From contig CACYJD010000028.1 in the NCBI GenBank assembly GCA_902774655.1, forward strand, positions 1 to 7,093: 7,093 nt of DNA, written 5' to 3'. The notes under the pieces are model-generated. The model did not search any database, was not told where the DNA came from, and saw nothing but the letters and a program-made list of their open reading frames with translations. Of the stretch, positions 1 through 6,471 are shown one piece after another. Positions within the stretch are counted from its first letter, which is position 1; each line of letters begins with the position of its first letter. The translations under genes were made by a program, and so were the position numbers. This DNA comes from an uncultured Erysipelotrichaceae bacterium. Lineage in GTDB: Bacteria > Bacillota_I > Bacilli_A > RFN20 > CAG-826.

Positions 1-1127
1 TAATTTACTGATGTGAGATTATTGTAATATCCCTTAATGGTGTCCACTGCTGTTAGACCTTTAGCAACATGAACCATTGTTAAGATTTTTGAATCAAAAG
101 TCTTAACCGCATCATTCGCTGCTTTGATATATTTAACAAAGTTAGCACTGCCCATTTTTCCTGCGATAGCATCGCTAGCTGCACTCTTTTTAGCGTTATA
201 GCCAGGATTTCCATCAGAAGAATAAGTTGTGTAATCAGCTCCAGGTAAATGAAGTAATAAACCTGCAGTAGTTTCGTTGCCTAAAGAAACCATATCAGGA
301 GTAGCGTTATTATCTTTCAAATGATTTAAGACATCCGTTGTATAAGTCTTAATAGCGTTAGCCATTTGGTCACTAGTCGTGAAACTAGCCCATGCTTTAG
401 GGATAATTTGAGAGCCTGGATCAGCCCAGAAATCACTATAATGGATATCTAAATAGAATTTTAAGCCAAATCTTTTAGCTTCTTTCGCCATCCAAGTAAC
501 ACTTTCTAAATCGCATGATCCGCCACCATAAGAGACATATTTTCCGTCTTCAACGAAATTATGGTTAGTTGGATCATTCCATAGTCTAAGTCTTACCCAG
601 TTAACTCCGCTATCTTTAAGTATTCTAAATAGTGATTCTTCTACACCGTCTCGATTATAGAATTTTTGATTACCATCATATAACTTTTTAGCGCTACTGA
701 CGTCCATTCCAGCAGCAAAAGAAGCCATATTCTCGTCTCTTTTGCTATTTGAAGGGAAGATTTTTTCAACACTAACGTTATTGAACCAACCTTCACTAGT
801 TTCAGTAGCAGCGTGCTTAGAGGAGTACGCTCTATTAACAATTTTAACTGTTACGTTATATGTTTTAGAGCCGTTACTCATCTTTAGAACTGTAGAGGTA
901 TTTGCTAAAGTACCACATACCTTGTTATTAGTTTCATCAACAATTATGTCGTTACCTTCATATGTATAGGTAATTTTACCTTCCATAGATGGTAAATCTA
1001 CATATCGATAAACGTATGTTGAAACACTCTTATCTTCAGTAGGATCTACTGGTGTAACAGGGGTTTCACCACAACTACTTAAGAGTAAGGTTGCTAATAA
1101 AAGAGTGGAGTATCTAGCCTTTATCAT
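1..1127 (-). CDS. ganB: Surface lipoprotein endo-beta-1,4-galactanase, GH53 (3' end outside window)
   Basis: Retaining GH53 enzyme expected to cleave beta-1,4-galactan outside the cell. The 375 visible residues show a signal peptide with lipobox LSSC (Cys19), a beta-rich module at about 36-100, and a GH53 barrel beginning near FAAGMDVSS (137-145). Family motifs are WVRLRLWNDP (177-186), DIHYSDFWADP (227-237) and SLGNE (281-285), where Glu285 is the expected acid/base. The nucleophile Glu lies beyond the left edge and cannot be checked. After Glu285 the usual LWP is replaced by LLHLP and about 24 extra residues follow compared with the GH53 paralogue in this operon. The start ATG overlaps the TGA of the MalG-like gene (ATGA), with GCAGGAG ten bases upstream. 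The symbol is by analogy with Bacillus subtilis ganB. GH53 assignment is firm; exact substrate is inferred. Confidence 0.93.
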   Translation of the reverse strand, partial: MIKARYSTLLLATLLLSSCGETPVTPVDPTEDKSVSTYVYRYVDLPSMEGKITYTYEGNDIIVDETNNKVCGTLANTSTVLKMSNGSKTYNVTVKIVNRAYSSKHAATETSEGWFNNVSVEKIFPSNSKRDENMASFAAGMDVSSAKKLYDGNQKFYNRDGVEESLFRILKDSGVNWVRLRLWNDPTNHNFVEDGKYVSYGGGSCDLESVTWMAKEAKRFGLKFYLDIHYSDFWADPGSQIIPKAWASFTTSDQMANAIKTYTTDVLNHLKDNNATPDMVSLGNETTAGLLLHLPGADYTTYSSDGNPGYNAKKSAASDAIAGKMGSANFVKYIKAANDAVKTFDSKILTMVHVAKGLTAVDTIKGYYNNLTSVN

Positions 1128-2023
1128 CCTTTTACCGCTCCTGCAGAGATACCAGAAATAAAGAATTTCTGTAATGAAATGTATAGTGTAACTGTTGGGA
1201 TAGCAACGATAACTGCGGCGGCGCAGAACATACCAAAGAATTGGTTAACGTTACTGACGTCCATCCAGTTATATAAACCAACAGCAACTGTTTGGTTATT
1301 GCCACTTAAGACTAATCCAGCAAGGATATAGTCGCTCCATGGTGCCATAAATGCTAATAAAGCAGTATAGATGATGATTGGTTTAGCTAAAGGTAAGAAA
1401 ATCTTAAAGAAGATCTTAGCTTTGCTAGCACCATCAAGCATAGCGGCTTCATCAAGCTCTTTACCGATTGTATCGAAGTATCCTTTCGCGGTGAAGAAAC
1501 CTAGTCCTGCACCTGCGACATAATAGATTAAAAGTGACCATATACTATTAATCATATTAAGCATATTAAGGATTAAATAAACTGCAATCATCGCCATAAA
1601 ACCAGGGAACATACCTAAGATTAAGGCAATATTCATCATGAGTTTACGACCACCAAATCTAAATCTAGATAAGACATAAGCAGTTAAAATCGTAAAGAAT
1701 GTAGTTAGAATTGTGTTAACAATGGCAATAATAAAGGTATTAAGTAGCCATTGAACAAAGTCTGGTAATGGATTACTTCTAAGAGATTTATATGTAAATA
1801 AATCAACGAAGTTTTTCATACTATATTCAGTTGGGAAGAATGTTTGAGAAACATAACCTTGCCCATCATATTTACCAAACGCTCTTAAGACGACCCAAAT
1901 AACAGGGACAAGCCAAAGTAAAGTAACAATAATGACTAAGGCATTTGACCAAATCATGTCCCATCTAGCGTTAGCGGTTTGATTGGAACGAGATTTAACC
2001 TTTTTAGATTTTACGTTTTCCAT
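1124..2023 (-). CDS. MalG-type sugar ABC transporter permease (GanQ-like)
   Basis: Inner-membrane permease of a carbohydrate-uptake (CUT1) importer, pairing with the MalF-like protein encoded just upstream. The 299 residues have about six membrane segments (roughly 25-46, 91-118, 126-151, 156-178, 213-237, 263-284). The cytoplasmic EAA loop reads ELDEAAMLDGASKAKIFFKI (189-208), with EAA at 192-194 and Gly198, the docking site for the ATPase. The C-terminus GISAGAVKG is the classic MalG ending. I chose the ATG at 2021-2023 over an in-frame ATG 17 codons earlier because GAGGAGG lies 12 bases before it, the protein then has normal family length, and it begins one base after the permease stop. 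Its TGA overlaps the next start. Galacto-oligosaccharide specificity is inferred from the flanking GH53 genes. Confidence 0.95.
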   Translation of the reverse strand: MENVKSKKVKSRSNQTANARWDMIWSNALVIIVTLLWLVPVIWVVLRAFGKYDGQGYVSQTFFPTEYSMKNFVDLFTYKSLRSNPLPDFVQWLLNTFIIAIVNTILTTFFTILTAYVLSRFRFGGRKLMMNIALILGMFPGFMAMIAVYLILNMLNMINSIWSLLIYYVAGAGLGFFTAKGYFDTIGKELDEAAMLDGASKAKIFFKIFLPLAKPIIIYTALLAFMAPWSDYILAGLVLSGNNQTVAVGLYNWMDVSNVNQFFGMFCAAAVIVAIPTVTLYISLQKFFISGISAGAVKG

Positions 2024-2024
2024 A

Positions 2025-3842
2025 TTATCTAAATGCCTCCTCGTCTTTATAAGAACTACTTCTTTGGTAAACAATTAAGCTTACACTTGCAGAAATAATA
2101 AACATAACAATACCAATAGCAGCGCCGAGGTTATAGTCATTAACACCCTTCATGGTGATCTTATATAACCAAGTAATTAAGATATCGGTATCGTCTGCAA
2201 CACCGTCAGCGTTACCAGTTAAGAACCAGATAACGTTAAAGTTATTGATATTACTAACAAAGCTAGTAATTAACGCTGGTGTGGTCATATGTAATATGTA
2301 TGGGAATGTAATCTTAGAGAATTGTTTCCACTTACTAGCACCTTCAATACGTGCAGCTTCATAATATGAACCTGGAATATTGATAAGTAGCCCACTAAGT
2401 AAAAGCATATAGTAAGGTACACCGACCCACATATTAATAATGATAATAAGAGTTTTTGCTAATGCTGGTGTGCTCCAGAATTTAACGAATGCATCTAAGT
2501 CACTAATCCAGCCAACTTGTTGCATCCATTGGATAATTCCCCACTTATATAACATGGTATTAACCGCACCATTATCAGCAAATAATGTCTTCATAACTAA
2601 TAAGGAAACGAATTGAGGTAAGGCCATCGAGATAACTAGTAGTGATCTATAAACAACTTTACCCTTAATTGATTTCTTATTAAGAAGCATAGCGAGAAGC
2701 AAACCGCCAAAATAACAAGTAAATGTTGCTAAGATAGCCCAAATCATTGTCCAAGAGAATACGGTTAACATATCTCTTAAGTTTTGAGGGTCTGCAAATA
2801 AACGTTTGAATGTATCAAAACCTGTCCAACCTAGATATGTATCAGCGATTGGGTTAGGAATGACACCACCAGTACCACTCTTACCACTATAGTTAGTGAA
2901 AGCAACTAAGATCATAAATGTTAGTGGAATAATGGTGAATACTAATGCACCAAGTACAGGAACGATTAAACCTGAAATATAGAATTTATCATTTGCTAAA
3001 CTCTTAACTTCATTTTTAAATCCTGGACCACTAATAGATCTATTTTCTTCATCTACTGCTTTATAAACAGTTCGAATATTAATGATATATAAAGCAATAA
3101 ACGCAATTGTAATAATTACTGAAATGATACCAGTAACAAGAGTGGCGTTACTAAAGACACCATCTTGATGAAGTGTGAATAATCCAACAAGGTCACTCGC
3201 ACCTCTATAAATCATATAGAAGATATAAAGGAGTTGAAGGCCTAGCATAACAAATCCATTGAGGATCCTGTTCATAAAGAACAAAGGAAGACCCATTACA
3301 AACCAGGATACTCTAAGGAAAATCTTATGTTTAGCGTCACTCTCTTTATCAAGTTTATTGTAGTCTCTAATAAACCCTGCAATTGATTTAGCGAGTTTAA
3401 TAAAGAAACTAGCAATAAACGAACCATTAAGAGGTTCTCCCCTATTTTTAAATAAATTGTCTTTTGTGTGCTTCTTAAATGAAGCATACCAGACTGCTAA
3501 GAAACCAAAGCCAACAATGACTAATACAACTATCGCGTCTCCTACTGATAGAGTAATAAAGCCAGTGGCTAATTGATTAATAACATAAACAAATAAGAAT
3601 CCGAGCGCTCCATACGCTGCAAATAACCCTAATCCAATTTCAACTTCTCCGATGAGAATTGAACCAATTCCTGCGAGGAAAAGGTTCAAGATCTGGGTTA
3701 TTTTGCGATATAAAGATGCATCGAGGAACGAATCTTTGAAGCGTTGGAAAGGCAAAGCAAATCTCGCGATAAAATTGTAAAAACTACTTCTACTAGGAGA
3801 TTCTTTTAGTTCGAATTTCTTTTTGCTTTGTTCCTTTTCCAT
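2025..3842 (-). CDS. MalF-type sugar ABC transporter permease with long N-terminal membrane extension (GanP-like)
   Basis: First permease of the CUT1 importer, 605 residues, well above the 300-450 usual for Gram-positive members. The core permease is the C-terminal half: membrane segments near 288-314, 361-388, 396-420, 460-487, 519-540 and 570-592. The EAA loop is YYEAARIEGASKWKQFSKI (493-511), with EAA at 495-497 and Gly501. The loop at 315-360 is short, so there is no large E. coli MalF-type P2 domain. Residues 1-45 are charged and hydrophilic. Residues 46-260 add about six membrane segments and include two similar hairpin-like stretches (about 50-85 and 178-212), discussed as a finding. 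The gene starts 18 bases after the binding-protein stop with no Shine-Dalgarno, but no other credible start exists nearby. Family assignment is secure; substrate is inferred. Confidence 0.94.
   Translation of the reverse strand: MEKEQSKKKFELKESPSRSSFYNFIARFALPFQRFKDSFLDASLYRKITQILNLFLAGIGSILIGEVEIGLGLFAAYGALGFLFVYVINQLATGFITLSVGDAIVVLVIVGFGFLAVWYASFKKHTKDNLFKNRGEPLNGSFIASFFIKLAKSIAGFIRDYNKLDKESDAKHKIFLRVSWFVMGLPLFFMNRILNGFVMLGLQLLYIFYMIYRGASDLVGLFTLHQDGVFSNATLVTGIISVIITIAFIALYIINIRTVYKAVDEENRSISGPGFKNEVKSLANDKFYISGLIVPVLGALVFTIIPLTFMILVAFTNYSGKSGTGGVIPNPIADTYLGWTGFDTFKRLFADPQNLRDMLTVFSWTMIWAILATFTCYFGGLLLAMLLNKKSIKGKVVYRSLLVISMALPQFVSLLVMKTLFADNGAVNTMLYKWGIIQWMQQVGWISDLDAFVKFWSTPALAKTLIIIINMWVGVPYYMLLLSGLLINIPGSYYEAARIEGASKWKQFSKITFPYILHMTTPALITSFVSNINNFNVIWFLTGNADGVADDTDILITWLYKITMKGVNDYNLGAAIGIVMFIISASVSLIVYQRSSSYKDEEAFR
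2036..2042 (-). promoter_or_regulatory. Ribosome binding site of the MalG-like permease gene
   Basis: GAGGAGG on the minus strand, inside the last codons of the MalF-like gene, 12 bases before the ATG at 2021-2023. It favours that start over the upstream in-frame ATG at 2072-2074 and suggests translational coupling of the two permeases. Confidence 0.7.
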
Positions 3843-3845
3843 AAA

Positions 3846-3863
3846 TAATTAATTAATTAATTA
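3846..3863. repeat. TAAT tetranucleotide repeat in the intergenic gap, in place of a ribosome site
   Basis: Four and a half units of TAAT (4 x AATT at 3847-3862), covering the stop codon of the binding-protein gene and most of the 18-base all-A/T gap before the MalF-like ATG. No purine-rich Shine-Dalgarno sequence is present, unlike the other junctions of this operon. Possible effects are translation re-initiation, an unstructured AU-rich start, or length variation of the spacer. Confidence 0.8.
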
Positions 3864-5090
3864 TTGTTTAATAGCGTTTTCAATTTCTGTTAAACCGCTC
3901 TTAACGATAGCTTCGGTAATGGTGCCTCTGTTATTGCTCCAGAAATCACCAATAACACGGTTTGTTGGAGACCAGAAATTACTCATAGCGTCAATTGAAG
4001 GCATACGTCTAGACATTGCTAGGGATGCTAAGAATGTTTCGTTAATTGGATTACCTTCGATTTCTTCACGAATATCACTTGTAAAGTTTTCTTCTGCTAA
4101 TGAAGGTAAATAGTTAAGTGAATGTAATCTTTGCCATTGAACATCTGGACTAACTAAGAATTTAGCGAGTTCGTTAGCGATAGCAGGATATCTAGAATAA
4201 CTATTAACAACGTATGCTTTATATCCACTTAATGGTCTTTGATTTTCACCATTAATCTTTGGTAAAACGTGAACACCAACTTTATCTTCACCAAGAGCCT
4301 TCTTAACAGTAGCGAGATAATATGGACTACTTAAAACACCTGCAACTTGTTTGCTGGTTAAACTACTAACTGATTCATCTGGTGATAAATCTAAAACTGT
4401 AGAGTGATAGTCATGATAGAACTTCACTAAGTTAGCGACTGCGTTTGGTGTTTGTAAGTTAACTGATGATTTATCAGTACCGTCTTCACCAAATACGACT
4501 GAATCAGTAAAGAAACCAAAGTTATAGTAACCATTTGGATCTTTTGATTCTTTAATAGCAATCTTTTTACCACTGGCGAGTAAAGTATCAAAACTTTCTA
4601 AATCAGAGGCTTGTAATTCATCTTTGTTATACATGATAACTTGAGATTCAGCGGTAATTGGATAACCATATAAAGTTTTGTTGCCATTATCTGCAACTTT
4701 ACTAACAGCGTTAAGAGCGTCTTCGCTCATTAAAGCTTTAACTTCATAATCAAATGTAATTGGAGAAATAATACCAGAGTTAGCACCATTGATAATGGTA
4801 TCGTGTGTTACTGCAGCGATATCTGGTCCATTTCCTGTTGGATTTTCATTTTGCATCTTTTCGATTGCACTAGCTTCGGCTTGTTGAACCCATTCAATTG
4901 TAATTTTTGGAGCAAGTGGATGTTGTTTTTTGTAATTTGCGGTGAATGTGTCGCCCCAATCTCTAAGGACTTCGATGTTTGATTTGTCCTCGTACACTAC
5001 TAATGTGATTTCATCTACATTAGCGCCACCACATGATGTTAAGCCCATGACTGTAATTAAGCCTAACAATCCTTTTCTAAGCATTTTCAT
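3861..5090 (-). CDS. Extracellular sugar-binding lipoprotein of ABC importer (family 1, GanS/MalE-like)
   Basis: Binds the oligosaccharide outside the membrane and delivers it to the two permeases encoded next. The 409 residues begin with a short lipoprotein signal, KMLRKGLLGLITVMGLTSCG, with lipobox LTSC and lipidated Cys20. Family-1 motifs follow in order: GPDI (88-91), LYGYPITAESQVIMYNKDEL (140-159), SGYKAYVVNSYSRYPAIANE (288-307) and MPSIDAMSNFW (363-373). Aromatic residues typical of sugar contacts are frequent. The start ATG overlaps the TGA of the cytoplasmic GH53 gene (ATGA), with AAAGGAGGG at 5097-5105 well placed. Relation to MalE/GanS proteins is clear by motif, but sequence alone does not prove the ligand; beta-1,4-galacto-oligosaccharide is inferred from the neighbouring GH53 genes. 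Confidence 0.94.
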   Translation of the reverse strand: MKMLRKGLLGLITVMGLTSCGGANVDEITLVVYEDKSNIEVLRDWGDTFTANYKKQHPLAPKITIEWVQQAEASAIEKMQNENPTGNGPDIAAVTHDTIINGANSGIISPITFDYEVKALMSEDALNAVSKVADNGNKTLYGYPITAESQVIMYNKDELQASDLESFDTLLASGKKIAIKESKDPNGYYNFGFFTDSVVFGEDGTDKSSVNLQTPNAVANLVKFYHDYHSTVLDLSPDESVSSLTSKQVAGVLSSPYYLATVKKALGEDKVGVHVLPKINGENQRPLSGYKAYVVNSYSRYPAIANELAKFLVSPDVQWQRLHSLNYLPSLAEENFTSDIREEIEGNPINETFLASLAMSRRMPSIDAMSNFWSPTNRVIGDFWSNNRGTITEAIVKSGLTEIENAIKQ

Positions 5091-6205
5091 TTAGTTCCCT
5101 CCTTTGTTATTTTGAAACTGTCCAATGCTGGTAAGGCGTTACCACTATAATCGAATAAGCATTGATTAGCCCATTCGTTACGGGTTCCACCTTTAAGTTC
5201 ATTAATATATTTTTGGCCCTCTTTAGATGCCCAGCAGATTCCTTCTCCTGGTATCCAAATAGGTTCCCAATAAATAATTCCACTGATACCATGAGCTTCT
5301 GCTAATGGTAATAATGTATCTAAGAAAGCTTTTTGGCCCTCGGGAGTAAGAGGGAATTCAATCTTTGCATCATTACTATTGATCATATCTTGAGTAATAA
5401 CTAAAGATGAATCATCTAGCGCTTCCTTAACATAGTCTTCTAAAGTAAATCCGTAGCCTACTTCTACAATCATGATTTCTTTAGAATATCTCTTCTTTAA
5501 GTCATCCACATTAGCGAATAAATGTTTCATTGTTTTATGCCAATATGGGTAATAACTCATTCCGATAATATCGAAATCAACTTCTGGGATAACGTTATCA
5601 AAGAATTCGCGATAAATTGCGTTATCGAAGCTTCTTTCTAAGTGAATAATTAATTTAGCCTCAGGGAAGATATCTCTAGCTTCTTTAGAAATAATCTTTA
5701 AGACCTTAATTAATTTGTCATATCCTTGTCTAGGAAGATCTCCATCCACTTTCGCGTATGGCCATAATGTTCCTGATGTAATTTCATTACCTAATTGAAT
5801 ATAACTTGGATAAACCCCATCGTTTTTAGAGTCAACAAACAATTTATGAGCGTACTCTTCTAGCGCACTTAAAAGTTCATTTTCCGATAGGCTCTCCCAT
5901 CCTTTTGGCATCATCTGCTTATGAGGATCACACCAAAAGTCACTAAAATGTGGGTCAAGAACAATCTTATATCCTTTAGATATTGCTAGCTTAGCTAGTT
6001 TAATGTAATTCGCGTAATCACATGTTCCACCTAAGTAAGGTTTACCATTTTCATCATATGGATTTTTCCATACGCGAATTCTCATTAAAGAGACACCATT
6101 GTCTCTAAAAATATCTAAAGGCTCGACTTCCTGTCCGTTTTTAAAATATCTAGAACCAAATTTCTTAGATTCAAAGTAGGTTGAAGTATCAACACCTAAA
6201 ATCAT
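5087..6205 (-). CDS. Cytoplasmic GH53 endo-beta-1,4-galactanase
   Basis: GH53 enzyme of 372 residues with no signal peptide: the chain enters the barrel at once (LGVDTSTYF, 3-11) and an in-frame TAA lies seven codons before the ATG, so no exported form is possible from this frame. Motifs are MRIRVWKNPY (41-50), DPHFSDFWCDP (84-94), QLGNE (137-141, acid/base Glu141), LWPY (147-150), MSYYPYW (216-222), IVEVGYG (246-252, nucleophile Glu248), FPLTPEGQ (284-291), YWEPIWIPG (312-320) and NQCLFDYSGNALPAL (347-361). Both catalytic residues are present, so activity is expected. It probably trims imported galacto-oligosaccharides. AAAGGAG at 6219-6225 is 13 bases upstream, rather far. The stop overlaps the next start by four bases. 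It is a paralogue of the lipoprotein GH53 at the other end of the operon. Confidence 0.93.
   Translation of the reverse strand: MILGVDTSTYFESKKFGSRYFKNGQEVEPLDIFRDNGVSLMRIRVWKNPYDENGKPYLGGTCDYANYIKLAKLAISKGYKIVLDPHFSDFWCDPHKQMMPKGWESLSENELLSALEEYAHKLFVDSKNDGVYPSYIQLGNEITSGTLWPYAKVDGDLPRQGYDKLIKVLKIISKEARDIFPEAKLIIHLERSFDNAIYREFFDNVIPEVDFDIIGMSYYPYWHKTMKHLFANVDDLKKRYSKEIMIVEVGYGFTLEDYVKEALDDSSLVITQDMINSNDAKIEFPLTPEGQKAFLDTLLPLAEAHGISGIIYWEPIWIPGEGICWASKEGQKYINELKGGTRNEWANQCLFDYSGNALPALDSFKITKEGTK
5097..5105 (-). promoter_or_regulatory. Ribosome binding site of the sugar-binding protein gene
   Basis: AAAGGAGGG on the minus strand, six bases before the ATG and inside the end of the cytoplasmic GH53 gene. 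It is the strongest ribosome site in the window, consistent with the high output usually needed for a binding protein. Confidence 0.8.
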
Positions 6206-6210
6206 AAGAA

Positions 6211-6471
6211 TTATAGTTCTCCTTTCTTATATGGGTGATAAGTCACTTCTTCATTATCATCATTAAAAGAGGTGATTCTATCCATGCGATGTCCATATTT
6301 TGTACGGATATCAGCATTCATTTTAATAACTGTTTCTTCATCGGCGTGGAAGCAGCAACGAATGCAGTAATATTCATGTTTTTCTGTATCGTAAAACATA
6401 TCCATGTCGATATCTCTTTTAAAACAGTTTGGGCAGCGGTAATTTAGGCGGCCTTTCTTAGCTTGAGGCAT
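6211..6471 (-). CDS. Small zinc-ribbon protein of unknown function
   Basis: An 86-residue protein not recognised as a named family. A short basic leader precedes CPNC (Cys13, Cys16), and CIRCC (Cys36, Cys39, plus Cys40) follows about 20 residues later, the spacing of a zinc ribbon. His32 and His42 lie nearby. The rest (about 44-86) is charged and ends in an acidic stretch (FNDDNEE) with no membrane segment, so it should be cytosolic. AAAGGAGG nine bases before the ATG supports this start, although it means a 28-base overlap with the gene before it. It ends five bases before the cytoplasmic GH53 gene, suggesting co-transcription. It could bind nucleic acid or a protein partner, or regulate the operon, but nothing in the sequence settles this. 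Confidence 0.75.
   Translation of the reverse strand: MPQAKKGRLNYRCPNCFKRDIDMDMFYDTEKHEYYCIRCCFHADEETVIKMNADIRTKYGHRMDRITSFNDDNEEVTYHPYKKGEL

Noticed and set aside
641..969. Small open frames on both strands here (66 and 75 codons)
   Set aside because: They lie wholly inside the GH53 lipoprotein gene, whose frame runs continuously from 1127 to the left edge with family motifs.
2024..2074. Longer MalG-like protein starting at the ATG at 2072-2074 (17 extra residues)
   Set aside because: It would overlap the MalF-like gene by about 50 bases and adds a leader not typical of MalG proteins. The ATG at 2021-2023 has GAGGAGG upstream and gives normal length.
2152..2364. Plus-strand open frame of 70 codons
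   Set aside because: Antisense shadow of the MalF-like gene's EAA region; no ribosome site or recognisable motif.
3846..3863. TTAATTAA palindrome as a terminator or operator
   Set aside because: Pure A/T with no stable stem or following U-tract, and the same short pattern arises from a simple TAAT repeat.
6235..6447. Plus-strand open frame of 70 codons opposite the zinc-ribbon gene
   Set aside because: The minus strand there encodes paired CxxC motifs with a strong ribosome site; the plus-strand frame has neither.
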